Below, in pieces: positions 47,130 through 58,100 of a stretch of 64,000 bases of DNA. Location of the stretch: NCBI GenBank assembly GCA_022575985.1, contig JAKSXM010000007.1, forward strand, positions 37,016,501 to 37,080,500, in the 5' to 3' direction. The notes beneath the pieces were generated by a model. That model did no database searches and had not been told where the DNA came from. It saw only the letters and a program-made list of their open reading frames with translations. Numbering within the stretch: the stretch's first letter is position 1; every line of letters starts with the position of its first letter. The position numbers and the translations under genes were made by a program. This stretch comes from Anagrus nilaparvatae (lineage: Eukaryota > Arthropoda > Insecta > Hymenoptera > Mymaridae).

Positions 47130-49620
47130 CACATTCAATTTAACAGCAATAGAGGTAAAAAATCATTTAATTCTTGTACAAAAATTTTACTGAAGAAAAT
47201 ATTTACATTACAAATAAGAGACAAGAATATCCATCTTAAATATCTAATAAATCAACAAATATTAATTTAGAAAATTCTCATTCTTAATCTGGATAGTGAT
47301 TTAATTTCATCTTTAAAATCTTTTTATCAAAACTACCTCGATGAATGGAATGATATATTAGTTTCTCGTTCAAACAAAAAATTTGATTTACTCATCAAAA
47401 AAGGTAATTGTGAGGTTCTGTTAAAAAATAAAATCAATAATACCACCAGTTGGTTTTTAAACCTTACAAACATTGACATTCCTAAAAAAGTTATAAAAAC
47501 AGTCTCTATGGTCTATAAATTTTCTGTAAGATCCGGTCTCGGTAGTAGCGAAGCTATACAGACTATTAAAAATGTTGAATATCTTATTGATAAAAATCAA
47601 TTTGATGACGATACTACAGATGATTTACGCTATAGTACCATTTCCTGTATAAATCAACATCTAAATCGGACAAAACATGTACATGCTATTGATAGAAAAT
47701 TTTATAATGATGTCTGCTTTACTATGAAATTCTTAAAATCAAAAAATAATATTTTCTTTACAAATGCTGACAAAGGTAATTCTACTGTCGCATGTTGTAT
47801 AGATTATTATTATTCTGAAATGGAAAATTGGCTTAAAGATGAGTTAACGTACAAAAAAATAGATAAAGACCCACTACAAGATCTACAGAAATGCACTTAT
47901 AAATTTTTAAGTCGCTGGAATATTAATGGTTATTTAACCAGGAAATTCCATAAATTTAATTTAACCCAAACTGACACATGCTTGGCTAGGTTATATGGGC
48001 TTCCTAAGGTGCATAAAGTGGTTTTTGGTGATAATGGTCAGGTTATATGTAAATTTAGAACTGTAGTTTCCACTATTGGAACTCCAACATATTTTCTGGC
48101 TAAACAGGTTAGCATAATTTTAAACAATTGTATTAAGAAACCTGAATCCTACATAAAGAATAGTAGTGATTTCATTGAAAAAATAAAGAACATCTCTGTT
48201 CCTGATGACCACGTTTTTGTTAGCTTGGATGCTACAAGCTTATTTACTAATATTCCATCTGAATTAGTAAAATTGGGTATAGAAAAAAGATATGAACAAA
48301 TGAGAAAACACAAAATCATTCCCATTGATGAATTTTTCAAGGCCATTGATTTTTTAAACGAAATAACACCTTTTTTCAATTTAATAAAAAATTTTACAAA
48401 CAGTTATATGGCACCCTGATGGGGTCAGCAGTATCATCAGTTTTTTCTGATATTGTTATGTCTGACCTTGAGACACACTGCTTAAGCGTCATTGATTTTA
48501 AACAAATATTTTATTATCGCTATGTGGACGATATTATCACTTGCATTCCTAGGGATAAAGTAATGTATTTGCTAAATATCTTCAACTCTTATCATCCTAA
48601 ACTACAGTTTACCCATGAAAATGAGTATGACAACTCCATCAGTTTCTTGGATGTTAAATTAGCAAAAAAAGACAACAAAATTTTACATAACTGGTATAGG
48701 AAACCTATTTCATCTTTAAGTTATGTAAATTTTAGATCTGGACATACAAAACATCAGAAAATAGGTATCATATATTGTCTAATCGATAAAGCTATACTAT
48801 TATCAAATGAGATTTTTCATAAAGAGAATCTAGCTATTGTTAAGGATATACTACTGAACAATGACTATCCTGAGAGGTTTATTAACTATTATGTTCAGAA
48901 AAGGCTAGATACAATAAAATACAGGAAGGAAAATAATATAGCAAACAATAATGACATTATCGACATCCAAAAAGCTATGAGTATAAAGAAACCAAAATTA
49001 TGTGTCCCCTTTGTTGATGGTTTCTATGATGACATGAACAAATGCTGCAAGAGACACAATATACTTGCTATACCAAAAATTGTAAATAATTTAAGTGACA
49101 ACAGCATAATAATAAAAGCTAAGGATAAAATTCCTAAAGAAAAACAAACTGGCGTTGTCTATAAATTAGATTGCTCAGAATGTCCAGCTACTTATTTTGG
49201 TGAAACCAAAAGAGAAGTGGGCATAAGACTTGGTGAGCATAAAACACCCATTGATGCATTCATAAAAAAAGAAAAGAAAAAAACCAAAATGAAACTGACA
49301 TACCCCGTATGAGACCACAAAGACGTGTTGTTATTGAAAAATCCCCAAATTATACTGAAAACAATGATGATCGAGAAAAAAAACAAAAAAACACTAGTAA
49401 AGATAAAGTTGTTTTAACACATTTTAAAGAGACCAGACATAATTTTTCTTGGCAAAAGTTTAAAATTCTTGATCATGAGTCAAATTACCACAAGAGGAAC
49501 ACTATTGAATACATCAATATTTACAGGAATACCATAAATGAGCAAGGGGACTCTGAAAAATTGTTTTATAAACAATTATATGGTTTTATAAACCATATTT
49601 GTCTAACATCCATAAAATGA
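47130..49620 (+). pseudogene. Penelope-like reverse transcriptase with GIY-YIG endonuclease
   Basis: The fuller copy. Penelope RTs are telomerase-related and act with a GIY-YIG nuclease. 47130-47507 holds the N-terminal region with a stop near 47271 (NTTSWFLNLTNIDIPKKV follows). 47508-48419 holds the RT fingers and palm start (ADKGNSTVACC, LYGLPKVHK, FVSLDATSLFTNIP). Two extra A's at about 48361, compared with the inverted copy, shift the frame. 48419-49312 resumes with GSAVSSVFSDIVMS, YRYVDD and the GIY-YIG core (VVYKLDCSECPATYFGETK). The last stretch, 49309-49620, is in another frame, joined by the same ATGA overlap as in the inverted copy. The final residues after EKLF diverge from that copy. 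Confidence 0.9.
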
Positions 49621-50041
49621 GAAAAAGTTTCTGAATATTTGTTGCTATATTGATATTCTACTTTATCATCATTTTGTATTATGATTTTTAATTAACATCC
49701 TGAAATGTAGATGTCTACACATATATGCTTTTTGATACATTGTAAATTATCAGCTGATTTTCAGACAACAATAATAGCAGAAAAAATCATCATCAATACA
49801 TACTAAGATTGATCTAACTTTTTGTTTTTTAATTTGTAATTTATTTAATGTTTTTGATTATAAAGTGACTTTTTATACAGTATTTTTAATTAAATATAAT
49901 GTAATGATTAGGATTAAGAAAAGTTTTTTATTAATATCAAAAATTTTCTGATATTTAATTTAACTATTTAACATCATATTGTAAGTTTTTTAATTATTTT
50001 TATTTTTAAATTTTCATAGTATTTTATTATAATTGTATATT

Positions 50042-50095
50042 TTAGCCTTGATAAACACTTCATGTGAGTCGAAAGCTTGGACCTTATCAACATCT
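50042..50095 (+). ncRNA. Hammerhead-like motif in the Penelope 3' region (weak)
   Basis: CTTGATAA, a CAC...GTG pair and GTCGAAAGC follow one another in the order of the hammerhead core (CUGANGA, stem II, GAAA), and TTATCAA at 50085 can pair back to TTGATAA. Penelope-like elements of many animals carry hammerhead ribozymes in their pseudo-LTRs. Two core positions are off consensus and stem III is not clear, so activity is doubtful. The mirror copy at 45113-45166 has CAAAAGC, which loses the GAAA. Confidence 0.3.
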
Positions 50096-50149
50096 TAATG
50101 AATTAAATCAAGAACTTGCTCGTAAAGGTTGTTATTATTTCCTGCTTAT

Positions 50150-50455
50150 GTTAGCTCGAAAATCGAAAAAAAAATTTTTGATCGTTTCCAGATATTTCAA
50201 TTTTTGTTTAAAATTTTAAAAAATTTTATCAATTTCAAAATCACTAAAAACTAAATCTTAAAAACTACGATAGCTGAGCAGAAAATCTATAGCCTATGTC
50301 ACCTGCATACTTTTTTTCTTTATTTCGACACCGGTTTTATTCCAATTGGTTCGGCGGTTCTTGAGTCATTAGGGTACAAATAAACAAACAAACTAATAAA
50401 CAAACAAACAAACCGCCAAATAAATTTCAGATATATATAGTATTAAGATATAATA
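50150..50455 (+). repeat. LINE tail-like repeat (RTE-type ending)
   Basis: The order AAAATCTATAGCCTATGTCACC, a CAATTGGTTCGGCGGTTCTTGAG phrase, then ACAAACAAACTAATAAACAAAC ending at ATATATATAGTATTAAGAT follows the typical 3' tail of RTE-type LINEs in insects. No coding part is attached. Identification is from memory of the tail pattern. Confidence 0.45.
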
Positions 50456-50754
50456 AAAATAATATAAATATTAATGTCAAAAAATTAAATTAATTCATTT
50501 AAATATTAAAAAGTATTAATAATTTTTATGCATAAAACAGAAAAACTTTTAAAGAAATCTAAAAAAAATATGAGGCAGTAAAAAAAATGACAATCCTGTC
50601 AAATATATCTAATCATTTGTTATTAAACCACTATAAGTTTACTTTAAATTGCATTAAAAAAAAACAATTCTTTTAATTTTTTTAAAATTTTTAATTTTTT
50701 AAAATAAAATAAATTAGCCTAATCAATTAAATTTATTTTTAAATAATTATCTAC

Positions 50755-51018
50755 CAAATTATTTCCAAGCCTCAAGAAGTTATCCATTTCAGATTTCATT
50801 CTGTCTGAAAGCAAAAGTATATTTTCCCTGTCTTCATGGTTAATATAAGCACTATCAGTAAAAATCTGTGTCTTTTCATTTATTGAATTTAAGGCCAATA
50901 AAATAGAGTCTTGACAACCAGCGCTTAGTAAGGTGAATCTTGTAGATTCTATTAAACTCTCAAAATATTTCAAAGAAGAGAATACAGTATTTATCTTTTT
51001 TTCGTAGCTTATATTGAC
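50755..51018 (-). CDS. Internal exon of an alpha-catulin-like (vinculin/alpha-catenin family) gene
   Basis: On the minus strand an 88-codon exon follows a strong acceptor (TTTATTTTTTCAG, AG at 51020-51019). It ends AATTTG before donor GTAGAT (50754-50749), a weaker but usable site; without splicing the frame stops at 50719. The translation contains INEKTQIFTDSAYINHEDRE and NILLLSDRMKSEMDNFL. These align with the alpha-catenin stretch containing ADSSCTRDDRRERI and with the corresponding helices of catulin. The next part of the family alignment is encoded by 14802-15056 on the same strand. Both exons are phase 0, so splicing them keeps frame. Neighbouring coding exons further upstream were not recognised. 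Alpha-catulin is preferred over alpha-catenin because the match to alpha-catenin itself is only moderate. Confidence 0.75.
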
Positions 51019-51140
51019 CTGAAAAAATAAATTTTTTTATGTTCGTGCAAATTTGTGAGTTACGGTGGTTTCAACAACGCATTATTAGTAAAAATATAAT
51101 GAAACAATAATATCTAGTAACAAGATTGCTTCTTATTGTA

Positions 51141-51345
51141 TTAACCCATTAAATCCTAAGAAGAAATTGCATTCGACAGAGCTGTAAAACCTATTCCATT
51201 TAGGGCATTTGACTAAAATTAGTAAAATAAAACAAAAAAAATTTTAAAATGGCGGACATTTAAAAAACAGAGTTAGTAAAAATACATGGTATTTTTTGAG
51301 TGCAGTTTCTTCTCAGGCTCAAAATAGTCGAAAATCTCGAAATTT
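51141..51345 (+). repeat. One-ended copy of the 39979 piggyBac-type MITE
   Basis: TTAA at 51141-51144 is followed by CCCATTAAATCCTAAGAAG, CGACAGAGCTGTAAAACC and AATGGCGGACAT, matching the left arm at 39979. It then jumps to CAGTTTCTTCTCAGGCTC, an inner part of the same element. The right terminus is missing. It lies just upstream of the catulin exon. Confidence 0.75.
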
Positions 51346-52329
51346 TGCCACACAAAGATGTTATATGATAATAATTTACTATTTTGTTCTCATCTCTAAA
51401 CACCCTGTTTTCTGAGGAAAAAAGAGCTTCCAGGACTATAAATAAACCAACAGAGCAACGAAGTTTTGTTTTCTGTCACTTTCGTTGGCAAGAAAAAAAA
51501 ACCTTTCAAAAAGTACTGTTTCCTGGCCACGGGGTCACTTATTAGTCAGCGTAGTTTTCGCTGCTGAAAACCACTAAGGGAAGGGGGGAGGGTACATATC
51601 CTGTTTTGTAAAGAGTTTTTCCATTACATAAAGAAATAGAATTATATACTTTTTTTATTAATAATTTCATTTACTTTTTTTTTATTTATTTTTTTTTCTA
51701 AGCTTAAAAAAATACCTTATTGTGAAAAATTATATTTATCCATGAATTTTCATACTTATTATTTTTAAAGGAGTATTGTAAAGAAGAAACTAGATAAAGA
51801 GCTATTTGTGGACCTCAAATGTAAATCAAATTTCTAATATTTTTTTAAAATTAATTTTACTTTGATATACTTGAAAGTAGCAACGATTTTTCCAGAAGTC
51901 GCAGAAATGTATAGAAATTTTTTAGATTACTGACAATATTAAATGTAGATTATCAAATTATAAAAAACATTTATTAACTGCCATTTGATTTTTTTCTAAA
52001 AATTTTTTGCCAAAGATGAAAGAATTTACGAAGTTTTACGGAAATTATTTTAAAAACGGAGTTAAAAAAATACTATTAAAATACTCCCACTCAAGTGTAC
52101 TGCAAACAAAAGTCCATTCAAAAGTCCATCGAGTGTACTGCAAACTTTAAAAGTCCATTTCATGTCTACAGGAATATCCCAATAGACACATTTTTTTTTG
52201 GCAAATTCTTCCTTTTTATTGTAATAATTTCTAAATTCATTTTAAATTTTTTGAATATATACCTATAGCAGTCTTAATTGATTTCTTTAGTGTATTTTTT
52301 AGTAACTAATTATTATTATTTTTTTTTAA
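51346..52329. other. Non-coding DNA upstream of the catulin exon
   Basis: No exon recognised. The stretch 51440-51600 is less AT-biased than its neighbours and unrelated to the repeats seen. CAAAAGTCCATT(C) occurs three times around 52108-52160, and AATGTCCATTCG-like phrases make a small cluster. The remainder is AT-rich. Confidence 0.4.
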
Positions 52330-52926
52330 ATATAATGAACTTGAAACTACCCGCTCTGGGATTATACTGCTACCCGCGGAATATCGGGACTTAGCAAAAT
52401 TAAGAGATATTTTTACTTTATCTTTTTATTTTCTTTTTAATCTATAAAAATAAAAGTGCGGAATTGATATGTGACCTAAAATATCATTAAAATTTTGAAA
52501 AACCTCCAGTATTAATCTTAAGAGCTGGCACCTTATACCCATGGGATCAAAAATTTGGGCCACGCAGGTGACTTTAAAAAATTGAGATTTTTATCCTTTC
52601 TCTTGATTTTTTTTGGCCAAGATATAAGTGCCGGATTTTTATGTGGCCTAACATATCATAAATTTGTTGAAAAAAATACAGTATTAACCTTGGGTGCTGA
52701 CACCAAAATTTGCTGGATCCAAAATTTGGGCCACGCAGGTGACTTTAAAAAATTGTGATTTTTTTACTTTTTCACAATTTTCTTTGTTCATAAAAAAATC
52801 CAGTATTAATATTGAGAGCTGGCACATTTGCGTATACCCGTGACATCAAAAATTTGGGCCACTCGGGTAACTTAAATAAATTGAGATTTTTATACTTTCT
52901 ATCGATTTTTTTTTTGTAAAGATATA
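52330..52926. repeat. Tandem repeat of ~130-185-bp units, about three copies
   Basis: The phrase AAAATTTGGGCCAC(G/T)C(A/G)GGT(G/A)ACTT occurs at about 52546, 52717 and 52846. Each is preceded by CCAGTATTAA(T/C) or ACAGTATTAAC and GAG(A)GCTGGCAC-like or GGTGCTGACACC text, and followed by AAATTGAGATTTTTA(T)C. The array stops at the Penelope pseudo-LTR. The 67-codon ORF at 52555 arises from the repeat. Confidence 0.75.
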
Positions 52927-52935
52927 AAATTGCAA

Positions 52936-53207
52936 GTAAATAAAGTAAGTCGATCTATCCAACTAAAAGTTTTGATGTTTTATTTTATCTAATTGACGTT
53001 TCGTCGAACCATGTCGACCTTATCAAAACTACAATAATTGTTTTACAAATAAATGTAATAAATAAAAAAATAAAAAAATGTATATGTGTAATAATGTACA
53101 AATACTTAAAATTTTAATATAGTATATAAATTCAAAAAATGAATGTGGTAATGTCATAATGGTATATGCCATAATTAAACAAAGTTTAAAATCAATATAA
53201 TAGATTA
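52936..53207 (-). repeat. Pseudo-LTR of Penelope family 2, left copy
   Basis: A direct repeat of 59573-59827. Both run GTAAATAAAGTAA(G/C)TCGATCTATCC, then AAAGTTTTGATGTT, AATTGACGTTTC and AAACAAAGTTTAAAATC. The copies lie either side of two LINEs and of a family-2 Penelope coding fragment read on the minus strand, as expected for pseudo-LTRs. Identity is about 90%. Confidence 0.7.
52992..53026 (-). ncRNA. Hammerhead-ribozyme-like motif in the pseudo-LTR
   Basis: Minus strand: TTGATAAG, a stem GTCGA/TCGAC with loop CATGGT, then GAAAC. This follows the hammerhead plan CUGANGA, stem II, GAAA, with two core substitutions (C3 to U, G8 to A). Hammerheads in Penelope pseudo-LTRs are established. 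Stem III is not obvious and activity is unproven. In the partner copy (59630-59660) TTGATAAG is changed to TTAAAAAG and would be dead. Confidence 0.45.
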
Positions 53208-53346
53208 ACTTGATAATAATTAAAAAATAATAACAAATTATAAATTAATAAGAAAAATATTAACATGCCTATTTTTAATAACCATACACAGTGTATAAAT
53301 AAATAACAACTGATAAAACACAGTTATAATAATAACAGTTATTGAA

Positions 53347-55138
53347 ATGATAACGATATCTACTATCTGGAATGGAGGACCGACCACCCCGCTAGAGGCA
53401 GAGACTCTTGTCAAGAGGGTAACTGCTCTTCTGAGGGGAGCTTGCGATGCCTCTATGCCGCGTAAACGGCCTTGTAAGGGTAAAAGAAGCGTGAACTGGT
53501 GGAATGAAGAAATTGCGGAGCTTAGACGGGTCTGTCACGGTGCACGCAGAAGACGGCAAAGAGCGCATGGCCGCCCAGAGCTGGCTACGCGCTCTGAAGA
53601 GGCTGGCGAAAGCTATCCGCCTCAGCAAGGCGCGCTGTCTTCGGTCCCTAACTGATGATGTCAACAGCGACCCGTGGGGCCTGGGATATAAGGTTGTCAT
53701 GGGCAAACTTAAGTCCGGATGTGACAACACGATGGATGAAGCAGCGACCAAAAGAATAGTAGACGCTCTCTTCCCGCATCATCCAAACCAACAACACCCT
53801 GCTTTGGATGTCTGGAAGGAGCAAGTTCTTCTATTTATCGAGGCGGAGATGCTTCAGGCAATTAGGTCAATGAAAAATGGGAAAGTGCCAGGACCAGACG
53901 GAATACCCGCGGAAGCCCTTAAGGCGGCTGCAAAGATAATCCTTGATCTCCTGCTTGGCATGTTTAATGCGTGCCTCGTGGCAGGCGCCTTTCCAAGGGA
54001 CTGGAAAGTGGCCCAGTCTTGCTTTTGATAAGCAAGGGAAAGGGTGAACTAGGATCTCCATCATCTTACAGACCATTGTGTATGTTAAATACCATTGGCA
54101 AAGTGATGGAGCATGGTCAGAGGAAGATTGCGGCAGGCAATTAGGGAAGCGGGTGACCTTAGCGACGACTAACGAGGCTTTCGTGAGGGGCGTTCTACGA
54201 TCGGTGCCATCGTGCAGGTCGTGAAGGTGGTTATGAGGGCCAGACAAGTGCGGCCGGATATTAAACTAGACGTCCTGCTTGTCACGTTGGATGTGAAAAA
54301 CGCATTCAACTAGGCTAAGTGGGACGATATGTTGCACTCCCTCGAGCAGGTATTCAGAGTTCCGGATTATCTGAGAAATATACTCAGAGATTACCTCAAG
54401 GACCGATAACTGCGCTGGGACACGCTCGATGGCACAAGAGGTAAAGTATTAAGCGCTGGCATTGCGCAGGGTTCAGTTCTGGGCCCTGATCTGTGGAATG
54501 CCTTTTACGACGGCATGCTAAAGATTAAGCTTCCGGATGGATGCTCCATGATCGGATACGCGGATGATGTTGCTCTAAACATAACAGCTCGAGAGACAGA
54601 GGACCAGCAGATTACCTTGGATGAGGCCATTTGCCTTATCAATAGCTGGATGTCGGATCACGGACTAAGACTGGCAGTTCCGAAAACGAAGATTGTCCTT
54701 CTGACCCAAAGAAGGGTTGATACCATATTCGGCGTCAGCTTTGATGACGGAGGTAATCCCCTTATGATCCAGACCAAACCATCGGTCAAATATTTGTGGT
54801 CTTCTTGGATAACAAGTTGACCTACAATAGACAATTCCAGCAGGCCTGTGAAAAGTCTGGCTGGGTGACAAAGTCCCTCTCGTGGCTGATGATGAACATC
54901 GGCGATCTCAGATCAGAGAAGAGGAGGCTGTTGATGACGACAGTCAACTCCATCTTGCTCTACGGTGCAGAGATGTGTGCGGACAATGTCCGCATAAAAA
55001 AGTACTGCAAGAAACTAAAGGCAGTACAGAGGCAGGGGCACTTCGAATCGCTTGCTCGTACAAGGCAGTATTAGAGCCAGCGATTCAGGTGGTGGCTCGG
55101 GTGATTCCCATCGATCTGCTTGCCTTGGAAAGGTAAGA
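53347..55138 (+). pseudogene. R1-type LINE fragment E (RT domain)
   Basis: Plus strand. 53380-53520 is the end of the endonuclease linker (ACDASMPRKRP, VNWWNEEIAELRR). 53580-54028 leads into the RT (SDPWGLGYKVVMGKLKSG, KNGKVPGPDGIPAEAL). 54100-54500 is the palm start in broken frames (LVTLDVKNAFN near 54272). 54515-54820 carries the catalytic YADD (GYADDVALNITAR). 54820-55136 is the thumb. Frameshifts near 53560, 54028 and 54800 and stops near 54312 and 54408 inactivate it. ORF1, most of the endonuclease and the 3' end are absent. GC content is clearly higher than in copies A-F's 3' UTRs. It belongs to a second subfamily, shared with fragment B. Confidence 0.87.
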
Positions 55139-58100
55139 CATTACGCCGAACTCTTCAGATTCGGGACATCGATTGCCTTACTACAAGAGAGGAAGTAGAG
55201 GTAGTCTTGAAAGACGTTCTAAAGAAAACCGGCCCGATAATGGTAAAGCTATCTCAACCCAACATTCGAGAATAGAGATCAGCCACGGTCGAGCTGGACA
55301 AGAAGGCGGGATTAAAGCTGATAAAGGAAGGTAGAATTAAGCTAGGCTTGGGCAGTTGTAGAGTAAGACTACAGGCAACTCCGCTTAGATGTTTTAGATG
55401 TTTAGCGTATGACCACATAGCAGGTAATTGCAAAGGACCCGATCGAAGCAAATTATGCTTTAAATGTGGGATGGGAAACCACAAGGTAGTCGAATGTACA
55501 GGGAAGCTGCAATGCTTCCTGTGCAAAGCTACCAATTTAAAGGAAAAAGTGCTCAAACACTTCCCAGGTTCCAGAAAGTGCTCTGAGTTCCAAAAAGCAA
55601 TCAGAAAATGATCAAGGTGGCCCAAGGAAACATGCACAGAAGCTGGACTGCAAACCAGCTTATGTATCAAATTCAGAGGGAGATCAAGGCAGACCTTTGG
55701 ATCATCAGCGAGCAGTACCGAGGGGGTAACCAAAATTCAGTTACTTGGTTCGGCGACGAAATCATAACAGCAGCTATTTGGGTCGCTAATCAAGAAAAAG
55801 TACCAGTAGAAGCATCAGGAAGAGGTAGGGGCTTTGTGTCAGTTAGAAGTAAAACTATAACTACGTGAGCTGCTACCTTACGCCCACCGGACCTAGACAG
55901 GAGTATTATATGAAATTAATAGGCATAGAAGACTTTGCGAGAGATGCGGGTAGAAACATAATTGTTGCAGGCGATTTTAACGCAAGGGCTGTTGACTGGG
56001 GCATGCCTTACACTGACTCAAAAGGGGCGGAGACCCTTGAAATGCTATCCAGGCTGGGACTCGTTGTCTTGAACGTGGGTAAAACCACTACCTTTAGAAG
56101 GGCCGGCTATAACGAGACGAAAATTGACGTGTCTTTCGCATCTGAAGGCCTGAGCACAAGAATGAATAACTGGAACGTTATGGAAGATTTTACAGGGAGC
56201 GACCACCAGTACATTTCGTTTGAAATCCAGCATGAACGACAGCCCCCCGGCGAGGCATATAGGCCGAAACCAAGAGGTTGGAACCTCAATAAGCTGAATA
56301 AAGAACGATTCATACAAGTTTTATCGATGGGACAGGGGGCAATTCTAGCGAATCCTCGCAGAGTAGGAAGTAAGAAAGACGCGGAGAAACTAGTATCCGA
56401 AGTGATGACGCTGCTTAAGAAAGCCTGTGATGCTTCTATGCCTCGAAAAAGGTTCAATGGAAAAAAACCCACCTGTATAATGGTGGAACCCAGAAATTGC
56501 AGAGCTCCGCAGAAAAAGCCACAAGACGCGAAGAAGAGCGACTAGAGCAAAGTCCCGCGGAGAAGCAAGGGAACTCATGAACGTTCACAAAGAAGTTAAG
56601 CGATCCCTAAGGCAGGCGATCAATGCCAGCAAAATTTGCTGTGAAAGGAAGCTATGTATTGAAGTTGACAACGACCCCTGGGGACTTGGCTTGAAGATAG
56701 TTACGAAGAAGCTGAGGGGCTTCGCGGCCAGCTCGCTAATGGACGAAGAGGAGGCAAAAACAGTCTTAGATGCCCTATTCCTGACGCATCCGACAAGAGT
56801 GGACCAAGAGGATAACACCAATGTTGAGGGTATCCTGGATTTTACGCAAGAAGAGCTGTTCACTGCCGTGGACTCTCTTAGAAATAAGAAAGCTCCCGGC
56901 CCAGACGGTATACCAGCCGAGATTATAAGATTAGCTGCACAAGAGTTTCCATCATTGATACTAAGGATGTACAACACATGCATCCGAACAGGAGTCTTTA
57001 GCAGGCGATGGAAAAAGGCAATACTGGTACTTATCAGCAAAGGAAAGGGTGATAATACACTCCCATCCTACTGGCGAACACTAGCACTTTTGGATACAGC
57101 GGGAAAAAGTTTCGAAAAGATGCTGCAACCTCGTATCTTAAACGCTGTAGAAGCAGCAGGAGACTTTCTCCTCGACCAGACGGCTTTAGACGGGGGTGGT
57201 CCACCATTTGGGCAGTAAAGGAGGCCGTTGACGCGATAGCGAGGGCCCAAAAGGGGAATCATTACTCTCGTAAAATTACTCTTTTGGTTACATTGATGTC
57301 AAGAATGCATTTAACTCGGCAAAGTGGATAGACTTCCTGCAAGGACTGAGTGACTTCGCAGTACCCAAATATTTGATGCGGGTAATGAAGATCTACCTAA
57401 GTGACCGAGTACTCTTGTATGAGACTCTACAAGGTAAAAGGAGTAGGAAAGTGACAGCTGGCGAGGCCCAGGGTTCGGTACTGGGACCTGACCTATGGAA
57501 CATTTCTTATGATGATATCCTGAGGCTGGAGCTAGCGGATGGCTGCTTCATGATAGGGTATGCGGATCATATTGCTCTCGTAATCATAGCAAGAAACGTA
57601 CCACAGGCTCAGAACAGCTTGAACGTTTGCATGGTAAATACAAACATATGGATGGAAGAGCATGGATTAAGTCTTGCAGCTGCTAAGACAGAGATCGTAA
57701 TGTTTACGGGAAAGCAAATTCAAACTGTCATCCCGATACGAATCAACGAGGATACTGTCATAGAGACGAAAAGGTTCGTTAAATATCTAGGGATAACTCT
57801 GGACACGAAGCTGACCTATTGGGAGTTCATCTCTCAAAGGGTCAAGAAGGCAGGTACGACGACGCAAGCACTGATCAGGCTGATGTCAAATATGAACGGC
57901 CCAAAATCCAGCAAGAGGAAGCTACTAATGTTTGTAACTCACTCCATCATATTGTATGGAGCAGAAATTTGGGGGAAGGCGTTAGACAAGGATATGTATG
58001 CGAAAGGCATAATAAGAGTTCAGAGTCAAGGTGCTCTGAGGGTTTCTTACGCGTACAGGACTTTCTCGGAAGCGGCAGTCCTTGTGATCGCAGGCATTAT

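Larger units (their letters stand above)
44976..50149. mobile_element. Penelope-like element inserted as a giant inverted repeat
   Basis: TTCCTGCTTAT occurs at 44976-44986 and 50139-50149, an 11-bp target duplication that bounds 44987-50138. Inside, 45062-47005 (minus) and 48176-50138 (plus) are almost identical mirror images, each carrying the RT C-terminal half, GIY-YIG endonuclease and 3' region. The 1.17 kb centre is single-copy and holds the RT N-terminal half, read on the plus strand. Penelope-like elements are known to insert with partial inverted copies; here the whole forms one insertion event. Confidence 0.88.
15057..50754 (-). other. Inferred ~35.7 kb intron of the catulin-like gene
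   Basis: It spans from donor GTAGAT (50754-50749) to acceptor CCTAG (15061-15057) on the minus strand. Joining the two exons keeps frame and family alignment. The intron contains the R1-type LINEs A-D, the ISL2EU-like and second BEL remnants, the fold-back elements and the mirror-image Penelope insertion, in both orientations. If an extra small exon lies inside, the span divides into two introns; none was seen. Confidence 0.6.
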
